Part shown: positions 8,496-17,541 of the stretch, in pieces | How the letters are laid out: every line of letters starts with the position of its first letter | How positions within the stretch are numbered: position 1 is the stretch's first letter | Assembly (NCBI GenBank): GCA_044226535.1 | Contig: JBGAGT010000002.1 | Span: 62,001 to 126,000, forward strand | Direction: 5' to 3' | Length of the DNA: 64,000 nucleotides | Source of the DNA: VBCG01 sp044226535 | GTDB taxonomy: Bacteria > Pseudomonadota > Gammaproteobacteria > Burkholderiales > Casimicrobiaceae | Program-made: the position numbers and the translations under genes | The notes under the pieces: generated by a model | What the model saw: the letters and a program-made list of their open reading frames with translations, nothing else | What the model was told of the DNA's origin: nothing | The model's database searches: none

Positions 8496-9722
8496 CTATC
8501 TCGGCGTGAGCCGATACAGGTCGCCGGGCCTCGCGTCTTCCAGCATCCACAGCGAGCCGTCGGGCCCTTCCTCGATGTCGCGCACGCGCTTGCCGACGTC
8601 CCAGCGCTGCACCACCTTCGCGCCGCCGTTGCCGTCGAAGGTGATGCGGTCGACGACGTTGCTGACCAGGCCGCCGACCAGGGCGTTTCCCTTCCATTCC
8701 GGGAACAGGTCGCCCTTGTAGAACATGAGGTTGCCCGGCGCGATCACGGGGTCCCAATAGACGACGGGCTTGGCGAGGTCGGGCCGCGTGTCGGGGCTCG
8801 GGATCGGCACGCCGTTGTAGTTGCGGCCGTAGTTCACCAGCGGCCAGCCGTAGTTCTTGCCGGGCTCGATCAGGTTCAACTCGTCGCCGCCGCGCGGGCC
8901 ATGCTCGAGCTCCCACAGCCGGCCATCCGGCGCGAACGCGAGGCCGTAGGGCGTGCGGTGGCCGATGGTCCAGGTTTCCGCCGGCGTGAGGTTGGGTGTG
9001 GTGAACGTGTAGGTGCTGACCACCGGCGCGGTCCTGGCCGCCTCGGTGTCGCGCGGAGGATCGATCAAGGGAATGGACGCGGCACCGACCTTGCCCTCCA
9101 TCGGATTGCCGGGCGCGGGCTTGCCGTCCAGCGTGAGCCTGAGGATTTTTCCCACCGGCTGGCTGGGATCCTGGGCCGGCGTCATGCGCTGCCTGTCGCC
9201 CACCGTCAGGAAGAGGTACTTGCCGTCCGGTGAAAAGGCGACCTGGCCGCCGGGCTGTCCGCCTTTGCCGGAAGGCCGCTGGCGCCACAGGACCTCGAGC
9301 GCATCGAGCGCCGCATGCTCGCCGTCCAGCGCGAGCCTCGCGCGGGCGAGCACCAGGGCCCCGCCGTAATCGCCCGGTTCGACGTAGGTGAGGTAAATGC
9401 CATGGTCGGTGGCGTAGCGGGGCGAGAGAAAGACGCCCAGCATGCCGTTCTGCCCCTGGTAGAACACCGGCGGCACGCCCTTGACTTCGGTCTTTTCGCC
9501 TCGCTGCGTGACGAGCTGGAGCCGGCCCACCTTTTCGGTGACGAGCATGCGTCCGTCGGGCAGGAAGGCGATGCGCCAGGGGTAGTCGAAGCTTGCCACC
9601 CACGACATCTTGAAGGGCAGGTGGGGATCGAGCGGGTGTTCGCCTGCATTCACCTGCGCAAGGGCCGCGCTCGATACGAGGGCCGGGAGGCAAACCGCGA
9701 TCGACAGCGTTCGCAGGCGCAT
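8496..9722 (-). CDS. PQQ-dependent soluble aldose sugar dehydrogenase
   Basis: This 408-residue periplasmic protein starts with a clear signal peptide (hydrophobic core LSIAVCLPALVSSAALA, cleavage near residue 23). The mature part is a six-bladed beta-propeller of the Asd/YliI family, which oxidises the aldehyde carbon of aldoses with pyrroloquinoline quinone. Family landmarks are FLPDGRMLVTEK, LGVFLSPRY, the central HGPRGGDELNLI and the C-terminal LWMLEDARPGDLYRLTPR. No PQQ synthesis gene is in the window, so the cofactor must come from elsewhere in the genome or from outside. ATG 9722 is the first start after the upstream stop. Confidence 0.92.
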   Translation of the reverse strand: MRLRTLSIAVCLPALVSSAALAQVNAGEHPLDPHLPFKMSWVASFDYPWRIAFLPDGRMLVTEKVGRLQLVTQRGEKTEVKGVPPVFYQGQNGMLGVFLSPRYATDHGIYLTYVEPGDYGGALVLARARLALDGEHAALDALEVLWRQRPSGKGGQPGGQVAFSPDGKYLFLTVGDRQRMTPAQDPSQPVGKILRLTLDGKPAPGNPMEGKVGAASIPLIDPPRDTEAARTAPVVSTYTFTTPNLTPAETWTIGHRTPYGLAFAPDGRLWELEHGPRGGDELNLIEPGKNYGWPLVNYGRNYNGVPIPSPDTRPDLAKPVVYWDPVIAPGNLMFYKGDLFPEWKGNALVGGLVSNVVDRITFDGNGGAKVVQRWDVGKRVRDIEEGPDGSLWMLEDARPGDLYRLTPR

Positions 9723-9867
9723 GGTTCTCGTTGGTCAGCCCGCGGACCCGGAAGTTTCGAAAGGGGGGAAATCTTACCTCGCCGGACGACCGTCGTTTAT
9801 AGTCTGCACCGCGCAGGGCATCGGCGACCAGCACGGGGTCCCGATGCCCGCAACGGGGAGGCTTGCG

Positions 9868-10128
9868 ATGGTGGACGAAAAGATCCAGGTGCGTGTCACC
9901 GCGACAGGGCAGACGCTCGACGTGGTCGTCTTCAACAAGCGGCTCGACACGATCACGGTCGTGATCGGAGAGGGCGTGCACAACGTCCGCGTGGACCTGA
10001 CGCCGACGCCGAACGGCACCGCCTATGCCGGCAAGGCGCTGGGGCGCGAGATCGTCTACGAGCGCAGTCGCGAGCAGGTCAAGGCAGACCTCGTGCGTGC
10101 GGCGGGGTTTCGCGACTTCAAGCGCTGA
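9868..10128 (+). CDS. Small conserved hypothetical protein, 86 aa
   Basis: I do not recognise a family. The protein begins MVDEKIQVRVTATG, is predicted mostly beta-strand (alternating hydrophobic residues in VRVTATGQTLDVVVFN and TITVVIGEGVHNVRVDLTPT) and ends in a basic helix EQVKADLVRAAGFRDFKR. It has no signal peptide or membrane segment. A strong ribosome binding site GGGGAGG (9855-9861) lies six bases before ATG 9868, which fixes the start although the frame is open further upstream. A possible -10 element TATAGT lies at about 9799-9804. The neighbours on both sides point the other way or converge, so it is a single-gene unit. Confidence 0.75.
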   Translation: MVDEKIQVRVTATGQTLDVVVFNKRLDTITVVIGEGVHNVRVDLTPTPNGTAYAGKALGREIVYERSREQVKADLVRAAGFRDFKR

Positions 10129-10149
10129 GCTTGGCGCGTGCGCACTTCC

Positions 10150-11397
10150 TCAGCGCGTGCGCACTTCCTTCGGCAACAGCATCGTGACGATGCCCAGCAG
10201 CGGCAGGAACGCGATGGTCTGGTACACGAAGTCGATGCTGGTGCGGTCGGCGAGGATGCCCAGCAGCGCGGCGCCGAGCCCGCCCATGCCGAAGGCGAAG
10301 CCGAAGAACAGGCCGGACACCATGCCCACCTTGCCGGGGATCAATTCCTGCGCGTAGACCAGGATCGCCGAGAAGGCCGACGACAGGATCAGGCCGATGA
10401 TGACGGTGAGGGTGGTGGTCCAGAAGAGGTCGGCGTGCGGCAGGAGCAGCGCGAACGGCGCCACGCCGAGGATCGAAAACCAGATCACGGGCTTGCGGCC
10501 GATGCGATCACCCAGCGGGCCTCCCGCCACCGTGCCGACGGCCGAGGCCAGCAGGAAGACGAAGAGGTGGAGCTGCGCGCTTTGCACCGAGACGCCGAAG
10601 CGCTCGATCAGGTAGAAGGTGTAGAAGCTGCTCAATCCCGCCACGTAGAAGTACTTGGAGAAGATCAGCACCAGCAGCACGGCCACCGCGCCCACGACGA
10701 CGCGGTTGGAGTAGGGTGCCACGACCGCCACGCGCTTGCGGCCGCCGCCCGCGACGTGATGCGTGGCATACCACCGGCTCACCTGGCTGAGGAGCCCGAT
10801 GCCGAGCAGGGCGCCCAGGCCGAACCAGGCCACGCTGTGCTGGCCGAAGGGCACGATCACCGCGGCGGCGAGCAGCGGCCCGATGGCCGTGCCCACGTTG
10901 CCCCCCACCTGGAACACCGACTGCGCGAAGCCATGCTGGCCGCCGGAGGCGAGCCGCGCGATGCGCGACGACTCGGGATGGAAGATGGACGAGCCTACGC
11001 CGACGAAGGCCGCGGCCAGCAGCACGATGCCGAAGCTCGGCGCGAAGGCGAGCAGCAGCATGCCGGTGAGGGTGGACATCATGCCGAAGGGCAGCGAGTA
11101 GGGCATCGGCCGGCGGTCGGTCGCGAGGCCGATCAACGGCTGCAGCAGCGAGGCCGTGAGCTGGTAGGTCAGCGTGATGAGCCCGATCTGCGCAAAGCTC
11201 AGCGCAAAGTCGCCCTTGAGGATCGGGTACATCGCCAGGATCAGCGACTGCGTCATGTCGTTGATCATGTGCGAGGTGCTGAGGGCACCCAGGATGGCGA
11301 AGGCGGGCTTGGCCTTCGGGGACGTGGCGGGGAGGGCGCTTGCGTCGGCGGCGGCGGTGCCAGCTTGGGCAAGCGTCGCGGCGGGCGGAGGAGTCAT
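10150..11397 (-). CDS. fsr: MFS transporter, fosmidomycin-resistance (Fsr) type
   Basis: This 415-residue inner-membrane protein has twelve predicted membrane segments of the major facilitator superfamily. The N-terminal SHMINDMTQSLILAMYPILK segment, the loop FHPESSRIARLASGGQHGFAQS and the second-half GDRIGRKP loop are typical of the Fsr subfamily, whose E. coli member exports fosmidomycin. The natural substrate is not known. ATG 11397 was chosen because the 32 upstream in-frame codons have no similarity to the family, and because GGAG lies just before it. The gene is convergent with the small gene ending at 10128 and is not in an operon. Confidence 0.9.
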   Translation of the reverse strand: MTPPPAATLAQAGTAAADASALPATSPKAKPAFAILGALSTSHMINDMTQSLILAMYPILKGDFALSFAQIGLITLTYQLTASLLQPLIGLATDRRPMPYSLPFGMMSTLTGMLLLAFAPSFGIVLLAAAFVGVGSSIFHPESSRIARLASGGQHGFAQSVFQVGGNVGTAIGPLLAAAVIVPFGQHSVAWFGLGALLGIGLLSQVSRWYATHHVAGGGRKRVAVVAPYSNRVVVGAVAVLLVLIFSKYFYVAGLSSFYTFYLIERFGVSVQSAQLHLFVFLLASAVGTVAGGPLGDRIGRKPVIWFSILGVAPFALLLPHADLFWTTTLTVIIGLILSSAFSAILVYAQELIPGKVGMVSGLFFGFAFGMGGLGAALLGILADRTSIDFVYQTIAFLPLLGIVTMLLPKEVRTR

Positions 11398-11538
11398 CGG
11401 GATCCGGCGGTATCGGTTCGTGTCAAGCCGCCATGATAAGGCTTGTGCGGAAATGACGGTATCGCAGGAAGCGCTGCGGCACCTCGAGGACATCGAGATG
11501 CCGCGGCGCGATCGAGGGGCGGCGCCTTCGGCCGCTTC

Positions 11539-12093
11539 TCAGCAGATGACCGTCACGAAGAAGTCCCTGTCGGCCAGCACACCCGTCTTGTCGTAGATCT
11601 GCAGAAAGACGCCATTGTTGTTGCCGGACCGTCGCGTGATACCGATTTGCCCGGGGGTCGCACCTCCGATGTCTCCCTCGCCCACGGTCGCCGAATAGCC
11701 GCAGCTGCGGATGTCACGGTCGAAAATCACCTCGTAGGCGCCTGGGCTGAAGCGTTGCGACGACGTGAGGTGGGTGCCCCGATTGATCGTGCCATCGCTG
11801 CGGATCGACGCGAAGAACTGCTTGTCCACGGCGGTCGCCAGCCGACCCATGAAGGCGGCCATCTGCAGGCGCGTGACGGCGTCGACGGGGCAATAGAGGC
11901 GGTGGGTCGAGTCGATGGTGACGCAGCCCCCGGTGATGCCTTGCTGTGCCATGAACGTCACGTACGCGCAGAAAGGATCACTGGCGTCGACGTCGTTGAA
12001 CACGTAAGGTGCAGCGCCCGGGCATCCCGCGGCCCGTACCGGTCCGGCCATGGCCACGAAAAGAACGGCGGCGATCAAGATCAGCTTGCGCAT
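11539..12093 (-). CDS. Secreted protein with an SLH-like N-terminal segment, function unknown
   Basis: This 184-residue exported protein has a signal peptide (MRKLILIAAVLFVAMAGPVRA). The mature protein begins with one segment like an S-layer homology repeat: YVFNDVDASDPFCAYVTFMAQQGITGGC, then YCPVDAVTRLQMAAFMGRLA. Such repeats usually occur in threes and hold proteins on the cell surface. A beta-rich C-terminal half with four spaced cysteines follows. The ATG at 12093 gives the best signal peptide and has a GGGAGAGA ribosome binding site just upstream. It stands alone between the Fsr exporter and the TRAP operon. Surface or outer-membrane attachment is an inference. Confidence 0.7.
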   Translation of the reverse strand: MRKLILIAAVLFVAMAGPVRAAGCPGAAPYVFNDVDASDPFCAYVTFMAQQGITGGCVTIDSTHRLYCPVDAVTRLQMAAFMGRLATAVDKQFFASIRSDGTINRGTHLTSSQRFSPGAYEVIFDRDIRSCGYSATVGEGDIGGATPGQIGITRRSGNNNGVFLQIYDKTGVLADRDFFVTVIC

Positions 12094-12297
12094 CGGTGCA
12101 TCTCTCCCTTGGTTGGTGTGTGCATGCCTGGTCAGGCCTGCAGTTTCGAGCAAGGGGGCGTGCACCAGACCTCACGCAACGACGTAGACGACAAGGCCGC
12201 TGCCGACCCCCCGCGGCGGCGAGTATGCGTTGGATTGCCGCGGGAAGTCGAGCGTGTTGCGCGCCGAACCACGCGCGCGTGCCGCTGGCGGAGGGTT

Positions 12298-12325
12298 CCC
12301 GGCAGGAGCATGCGCTCCCGCCGGG
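12298..12325. terminator. Strong hairpin downstream of the TRAP operon
   Basis: A 12-bp stem with one mismatch (CCCGGCAGGAGC / GCTCCCGCCGGG) and an ATGC loop lies 9 bases past the stop of the substrate-binding protein gene. No T-tract follows on the minus strand, so it may work with Rho or protect the 3' end of the message. Confidence 0.55.
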
Positions 12326-12333
12326 GGGGGCGA

Positions 12334-13443
12334 TCAGGTCTTGACGTCCGCCGCGCCGGAGATGAGCGTCGAGAGCTTCGCCGTCTCGCGCGTGTAGGGC
12401 ACGACCAGCTTGGCGAATTCGCGCTGCGAGGTGAGGACCTTGTGGAAGAACTCGTTCTTGTCCTCGAAGCGCTTGAGCACTGTCCTCGCCGCCTTGATGA
12501 AGGCGGGCGCATAGTCCTGCGGCGCCGGGAATATGGTGACGCCGTGCTTCCCGGTGAGCTCCTGGATCGCCCTGGAATTCGCCTCGATGTAATACAGCAG
12601 CGACCTCATCAGCGAGGCGTTGACGGCGGTCTCGACCATCGCCTGCAGGTCGGGCGGGAGCGAGCGCCACTTCTCGCCGTTGAAGAACACGTCGGCGATC
12701 CCGATCGCCTGGTGCAGGCCCTGCAGCGAGTAGTACTTGAAGACGTCGTAGAGCCCGACCTTGAGGTCATTGGAGGGATTGATCCACTCGATGGCATCGA
12801 CGATGCCCTTCTGCGCGGCGGGGATCAGTTCCTGTCCGGGCATGTTGACCGGCACCCCGCCCATTTCGCGGATGGTGTCGGTGGCGAGCCCCGACGAGAT
12901 GCGGTAGCGCAGCTTGAGCAGCTCGTTCACCGACTGGATCGGCTTGTGGAACCAGCCCAAGGTCTCCGGACCGTCGCATTCGTACAGGAACGGCATGACG
13001 TCCGCCTTGAGGACCTTGGTGTACAGCTCGACGTAGAGTGCGCGGCCACCTCCGTGCATGTACCAGGCGAGCTGCCCCATCTGGTCGAGGCCGCTGCCGG
13101 AGCCCCCGAGCGGCGCGCCGAACAGGCCCGCGGCCGGATTCTTGCCGAAGGCATAGTCCGACCACCATTGCCCGGCTTCCACGACCCCCTTGTTCACTGC
13201 GTCGAGGGTCTCGAAGGGGTTGACGATGGCGCCGCTCGCCAGAACATCGATCTTCAGGCGCCCCGACGACATGCGAAAGATGTCGTCCGAGAACTTGTTG
13301 AGAAGGTCGATGTTCGGCGTACCGGCCGGATTGGAGCTTTGCAGCTTCCAATGGAACTCCTTGGGCTGGGCCCGCGCGATCATGGGGGCGGTCGCAGCGC
13401 CCGCTGCGAGCCCCGCGCCGGTCAGGAAGTTTCTCCGCTTCAT
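12334..13443 (-). CDS. TRAP transporter periplasmic substrate-binding protein (DctP family)
   Basis: This 369-residue binding protein carries a twin-arginine type leader (KRRNFLTGAGLAAGAATAP) and so is probably exported folded by Tat. The mature domain is DctP-like: LKIDVLASGAIVNPFETLDAVNKG, LRYRISSGLATDTIREMGG and IVDAIEWINPSNDLKVGLYD. It belongs to the group often labelled mannitol/chloroaromatic compound binding, but the ligand cannot be read from the sequence. ATG 13443 has a GGAGG ribosome binding site. It is the last gene of an operon with the large and small permeases and an iron-dependent alcohol dehydrogenase, so the ligand is probably an organic acid or alcohol metabolised by that enzyme. 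Confidence 0.92.
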   Translation of the reverse strand: MKRRNFLTGAGLAAGAATAPMIARAQPKEFHWKLQSSNPAGTPNIDLLNKFSDDIFRMSSGRLKIDVLASGAIVNPFETLDAVNKGVVEAGQWWSDYAFGKNPAAGLFGAPLGGSGSGLDQMGQLAWYMHGGGRALYVELYTKVLKADVMPFLYECDGPETLGWFHKPIQSVNELLKLRYRISSGLATDTIREMGGVPVNMPGQELIPAAQKGIVDAIEWINPSNDLKVGLYDVFKYYSLQGLHQAIGIADVFFNGEKWRSLPPDLQAMVETAVNASLMRSLLYYIEANSRAIQELTGKHGVTIFPAPQDYAPAFIKAARTVLKRFEDKNEFFHKVLTSQREFAKLVVPYTRETAKLSTLISGAADVKT

Positions 13444-13478
13444 AGAACCTCCGCTTTGCTGGGTTGAGTTTCCGTTCC

Positions 13479-14801
13479 CTAGTTGGCCCCGAACATTGCA
13501 TTCGGCAGCACTAAGACGATTTTTGGGAAGAAGTACAGGATCACGACGGCGACCCACTGCAGGGCCATGAAGGGAAGCATCCCCTTGTAGATGTCCAGCA
13601 GCTCCCACTTGGGCATCACGCCCTTGAGGTAGTACGCCGAGAGGGCCACGGGCGGGGACAGCCAGCAGGTCTGCAGCGTCACGGCGACCAGGATGCTGAA
13701 CCAGACCATGTCGACGTGGATGGCCTGCAGGATCGGCACGAAGATCGGGATGATGATGACGACGATCGGCACCCACTCCAGCGGCCAGCCGAGGATGAAG
13801 CACACGACCAGGATCGCGAAGATCATCAATTGCCCCGGGACGTGCCAGGAGAGCAGGGTCTCGGCGATGTACTGGGGCGTGCCGAGCGCCGAAAAGACCG
13901 AGCCCATGAACGTCGAGGCCGCGAGCAGGATCATCACCATGCTCGTGGTGTAGGCGGTGCGGAACGTCGCGTCCTTGACCACCGCCCAGGTGAGCTTGCG
14001 GTGCCCCGCCGTGACGATGAGGGCGCCCACGCAACCGAGCGCGGCACCTTCGGTGGGGGTGGCCCATCCGGTGGTGATGGACCCCAGCGTCATGAGGATG
14101 AGCGTGAGCGGCGGGATCAGGCCGAGCATCAGCTCGCGCAGGAGGTAGGCGCGGCCGACATCCAGCTCTTCCGCGCTCAGCGCGGGCCCGAGCTTCGGGT
14201 TGCGCCACACGCGATACATCGTGTAGCAGACGTACAACCCGGCGAGCAGCAGCCCGGGCAGCAGCGCCGCGGCGAAAAGGCGCGCGACCGACACCTGCAG
14301 CACCGGCCCCATGACCACCAGCATCACGCTGGGCGGGATGAGGATGCCGAGCGTGCCTCCCGCGCAGATCGTCCCGGCGCACAGCGACGTGTCGTAGCGC
14401 GCCTTGAGCATCACCGGCGCCGCCATCAGCGCCATGATGGTGACCGAGGCGCCGACGATGCCGGTGGCCGCGGCGAACAGCGTGGCGGTGAGGATGGTCG
14501 CGAGGTAGAGCGAGCCGTTCATCCTCCCGCACAGGAGCTGCACGGCCCGGAACAGGCGGTTCATCAACCCCGCACTCTCGAGGACGTATCCCATGAACGT
14601 GAACATGGCCACGGCACCGAGCACGGTGTCGTTCATCGTGCCCCAGACCTGGTAGGTCATGAGGTAGAACACGCGATCGCCCATGCCGATGTATCCGAAG
14701 ACCATCGCCAGGAAGATCAGCGTGAACGAGATCGGGAACCCGCTGAGGATGACGACGAACAGCAACCCCAGCAGGACCAGGCCCAGCACCTCGTGGCTCA
14801 T
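13479..14801 (-). CDS. TRAP transporter large permease (DctM family)
   Basis: This 440-residue inner-membrane protein has about twelve hydrophobic segments and is the sodium-coupled transport subunit of a TRAP system. Typical DctM features are GFPISFTLIFLAMVFGYIG near the N-terminus, GTLGILIPPSVMLVVMGPV in the first half and GWPLEWVPIVVIIIPIFVPI in the second. It lies 35 bases upstream of the binding protein gene in transcription order and 27 bases downstream of the small permease gene, which fits a single operon. Confidence 0.94.
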   Translation of the reverse strand: MSHEVLGLVLLGLLFVVILSGFPISFTLIFLAMVFGYIGMGDRVFYLMTYQVWGTMNDTVLGAVAMFTFMGYVLESAGLMNRLFRAVQLLCGRMNGSLYLATILTATLFAAATGIVGASVTIMALMAAPVMLKARYDTSLCAGTICAGGTLGILIPPSVMLVVMGPVLQVSVARLFAAALLPGLLLAGLYVCYTMYRVWRNPKLGPALSAEELDVGRAYLLRELMLGLIPPLTLILMTLGSITTGWATPTEGAALGCVGALIVTAGHRKLTWAVVKDATFRTAYTTSMVMILLAASTFMGSVFSALGTPQYIAETLLSWHVPGQLMIFAILVVCFILGWPLEWVPIVVIIIPIFVPILQAIHVDMVWFSILVAVTLQTCWLSPPVALSAYYLKGVMPKWELLDIYKGMLPFMALQWVAVVILYFFPKIVLVLPNAMFGAN

Positions 14802-14828
14802 GGGAGCCTCCGGTCGCGCCGCGGCATG

Positions 14829-15380
14829 TCAGGTGAGCTCACTGGGGGCCTCCACGTGGCGGTAGTCGATCCCGGTGCGCAGGGTCTTGAAGCATTTCAA
14901 TACCTCGGAGAAACCCTGGATCAGGATCAGTGCCGAGCTCACGGGGATCACTGTCTTGAACCAGTACGCGGGAGGCCGCCAGGTGGTCAGCATGGATTCC
15001 TGGAGCTCCCATGACTCGGCTGCGAAGTTCCAGCTCAGCCAGGTGAACATGAGCATCCCCGGGATGAAGAAGATGATGTATTGGACGAGGTCCATGATCA
15101 CCTGCGTCCTGAGCGACCAGCCCTGCGAGATGAAGTCCGTGCGGATGTGCTTCTGCAGGTAGAGCGTGTAGGCGCCGGCGATGAAGAAGTGGGTGCCGTA
15201 GCAGATGGTCGCGATGTCGGTCGCCCAGACCGTCGGCTGGTACACCTTGCGGATCACGACCTCGAATGCGAGGACGAGGAACATGGGGAAGATCAGCCAG
15301 GCGACCGTCTTGCCCGACCAGATGCTGAGCTGGTCGATGGCATCGGTCACGCGGTCGAGCGTCGTTCGTCGTTCGTCCAT
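14829..15380 (-). CDS. TRAP transporter small permease (DctQ family)
   Basis: This 183-residue inner-membrane protein has four predicted membrane segments, the typical DctQ topology. The WATDIATICYGTHFFIAGAYTL region and the following HIRTDFISQGWSLRTQ segment resemble DctQ proteins of the DctP/M set encoded next to it. It serves as the membrane partner of the large permease. The upstream dehydrogenase gene ends in effect at its start (stop at 15384, start at 15380), so translation of the two is probably coupled. Confidence 0.92.
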   Translation of the reverse strand: MDERRTTLDRVTDAIDQLSIWSGKTVAWLIFPMFLVLAFEVVIRKVYQPTVWATDIATICYGTHFFIAGAYTLYLQKHIRTDFISQGWSLRTQVIMDLVQYIIFFIPGMLMFTWLSWNFAAESWELQESMLTTWRPPAYWFKTVIPVSSALILIQGFSEVLKCFKTLRTGIDYRHVEAPSELT

Positions 15381-15383
15381 GGC

Positions 15384-16472
15384 CTAGCTCCGGGTACCGA
15401 TGAAGTTCTTGCCGCGCACGCCGTCGAGGGCGCGGCGGACCATCGCGGTCGAGTCCGCGTCGTCCACGCCGTAGGCCGCGAAGTCGGTGTGCACTCCGAG
15501 CCCGGCGAGGAAGGCCGCGAGGCGGCGCGGCGCGCCCTCGAGGTCGTTGTCGAAGACCTGCGCGAGCACGGCGTCGCGCCCGGGGTCCGTGCCGAGCGCG
15601 CGCTCGAGCACCATGGGCAAGGTGAACGAGCACGCGATGCCGTGGGGAAGCCCGAAGCGCAGCGTCATCTCGTAGGAAATCGAATGGGCGAGGGCGGTCT
15701 TGGTGTTGGAGAAGGCCAGCCCGGCGTTCAGCGCAGCCAGCGCCATCTCCGAGCGCAACGACCGGTCGCCGGGCGAGCGCATCAGCGCCGGCAGCGTCGA
15801 AAGTACCGCGCGAGCAGCCACGACGGCATAGTTGTCGGAGATCGGGTTCGCATTGAGGTTCCAGATCGCTTCCAGCGAGTGGGAGAGCGCGTCCAGGCCG
15901 CTGTGCAACGTCACCGCGGCGGGAAGCGTCAGCATCAACCCGGGGTCGATGATGGCGTGGGCGGGCCAGGTCTCGGGCAGGTGCAGCGAGTGCTTCTTGT
16001 TGGCGCCATGTTCCCAGATGGTGGCCCACGGCGTGACCTCGCTGCCGGTGCCTGCGGTGGTGGGAATGGCGATGAGCGATTTGGTGCGCTGCGGTGTGAA
16101 GCGGGCGCCCTGCGCGAGCGACGCGAGCAGCTCGTCGAACCGACCGCTCGCGGTCCCGACCATCAATGCCTTGGCGGTGTCGATGGTGCTCCCGCCGCCC
16201 ACCGCGACGATCGCCTCGCAGGCGGCATAGTCGCGCCAGAAGCGCTCGTACATCGGCGCGAGGACGCTCACGTCGGGATTGGGCTGGGACCCGGCCTCGA
16301 TCCCCGCGAAGCCGGAGCCGAGGATCGCGCGCACCCGCCCGACCAGGCCGATCGACTCGGCCTCAGGGAACGTCACGACCACCGCGCGGGACCCGCCGAG
16401 GATGCCGGGCAATTCGTCGATGGTGTCTTCACCGAACGTGATCGCGACCGGGTTGTGATAGCGAAACGACAT
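15384..16472 (-). CDS. Iron-dependent (group III) alcohol dehydrogenase
   Basis: This 362-residue cytoplasmic NAD(P)-dependent enzyme interconverts an alcohol and an aldehyde. The NAD-binding loop is VGGGSTIDTAKA (91-102). The metal ligands are readable as D194 and H198 (SGLDALSHSLEA), H263 (ALAHSI) and H277 (LPHGIA). The ATG at 16472 (MSFRYHNPVAITFG) fits family N-termini; the frame runs 33 codons further upstream without similarity. It heads the TRAP operon and is divergent from a LysR regulator, so it probably acts on the imported compound. The subfamily resembles enzymes found beside phosphonate or lactone pathways, but the substrate is open. Confidence 0.88.
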   Translation of the reverse strand: MSFRYHNPVAITFGEDTIDELPGILGGSRAVVVTFPEAESIGLVGRVRAILGSGFAGIEAGSQPNPDVSVLAPMYERFWRDYAACEAIVAVGGGSTIDTAKALMVGTASGRFDELLASLAQGARFTPQRTKSLIAIPTTAGTGSEVTPWATIWEHGANKKHSLHLPETWPAHAIIDPGLMLTLPAAVTLHSGLDALSHSLEAIWNLNANPISDNYAVVAARAVLSTLPALMRSPGDRSLRSEMALAALNAGLAFSNTKTALAHSISYEMTLRFGLPHGIACSFTLPMVLERALGTDPGRDAVLAQVFDNDLEGAPRRLAAFLAGLGVHTDFAAYGVDDADSTAMVRRALDGVRGKNFIGTRS

Positions 16473-16542
16473 GCCGCTGCTTTCCCCCTCGGGCTCGAAC
16501 GCTGGCCCGTTCCAGCCGGCACCCCGGCTTTTGGTTGACCGC

Positions 16543-16562
16543 AGTATCTTGGCGTCGATACT
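16543..16562. promoter_or_regulatory. Candidate LysR operator
   Basis: The dyad AGTAT-N10-ATACT lies in the 156-bp gap between the divergent dehydrogenase/TRAP operon and the lysR gene, in a conspicuously AT-rich stretch. LysR regulators bind dyads of this type (T-N11-A), usually next to their own start, and control the divergent operon in response to a pathway intermediate. The assignment rests on position and symmetry only. Confidence 0.5.
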
Positions 16563-16628
16563 ATTCAGCAAATACTTTTTTTTGCATCAATCCATTCAGA
16601 AAAGCTATTCACCAATTCCACAGCTCCC

Positions 16629-17537
16629 ATGCGCCTTACGCAATTGAGGTCCTTTCATGCGGTCGCTGCCGCGGGCAGCTTCACGGGTGCCGCGAAGCTG
16701 TTGCACATCAGCCAGCCGACGGTCACGACGCAGGTGCGCCTGCTCGAAGACGCGTATGGGGTGCAGCTCTTCCACCGCCACGGGCACACGGTGAAGCTGA
16801 CGTTGCTCGGTGAAACGCTGTACCAGACCTCGAAGAAGATCTTCGCGCTCGAGAGCGACGCGCAATTGATGCTCAAGGACTCGGGGGAGCTCAAGTCGGG
16901 GCATTTGCACGTCGGCGCGGTGGGCCCGTTCCACGTGACCAAGATGCTCGCGCGGTTCAACCAGCGCTTCCCCGACATCGGCGTCTCGGTGCGGGTCGGG
17001 AACTCGGCGTCGGTGCTACGCGCGCTCGTCGACTACCGGACCGAAGTGGCGGTGCTGGCGCAGCTCACCGAGGACCCGCGATTCCACTCGGTCCCCTACA
17101 GCCGGCACCCGATCGTCGTGTTCACCCACGTGAGCCACCGATTCGCCAAGCGGAGCTCGATACGCATCCACGAGCTGGAGGGCGAACCCATGATCCTGCG
17201 CGAGGAAGGCTCGACGACGCGCAAGGCGCTGGGCGACGCGCTCAAGAAGGCCGGCGTCAAGCCGCGCATCCTCATGGAGATCGGCAGCCGCGAGGCCATC
17301 CGCGAGGCCGTGATCATGGGCGTGGGCATCGGCGTGGTGTCCGAGATCGAGTACGTCGCGGACCCCGCGATCCGCATGGTCCGGATCAGCGATGCCAGGA
17401 TGTTCACGCACGCCCATGTGGTGTGCCTGGAAGAGCGGCGCGGCGCGCGCTTGGTCAAGGCATTCCTGGACATCGCGGACGAACTGCGGGCAGGGCTCCC
17501 GCGAGGCACAAGCCGGGATCGCCGGCGAGGCGGCTAG
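16629..17537 (+). CDS. LysR-family transcriptional regulator
   Basis: This 302-residue regulator has an N-terminal winged helix-turn-helix (GSFTGAAKLLHISQPTVTTQVRLLEDAYG, about 17-45) and a C-terminal LysR substrate-binding domain (LHVGAVGPFHVTKMLARFNQRFPDI onward). The ATG at 16629 matches the usual LysR start MRLTQLRSFHAV. It is divergent from the iron-dependent dehydrogenase and TRAP genes, the classic arrangement in which a LysR protein activates the neighbouring catabolic operon. The inducer is unknown. Confidence 0.93.
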   Translation: MRLTQLRSFHAVAAAGSFTGAAKLLHISQPTVTTQVRLLEDAYGVQLFHRHGHTVKLTLLGETLYQTSKKIFALESDAQLMLKDSGELKSGHLHVGAVGPFHVTKMLARFNQRFPDIGVSVRVGNSASVLRALVDYRTEVAVLAQLTEDPRFHSVPYSRHPIVVFTHVSHRFAKRSSIRIHELEGEPMILREEGSTTRKALGDALKKAGVKPRILMEIGSREAIREAVIMGVGIGVVSEIEYVADPAIRMVRISDARMFTHAHVVCLEERRGARLVKAFLDIADELRAGLPRGTSRDRRRGG

Positions 17538-17541
17538 GCTT

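Noticed and set aside
16473..16628. Small-RNA gene in the AT-rich gap
   Set aside because: The A/T runs fit a divergent promoter and operator; no terminator-like hairpin is present.
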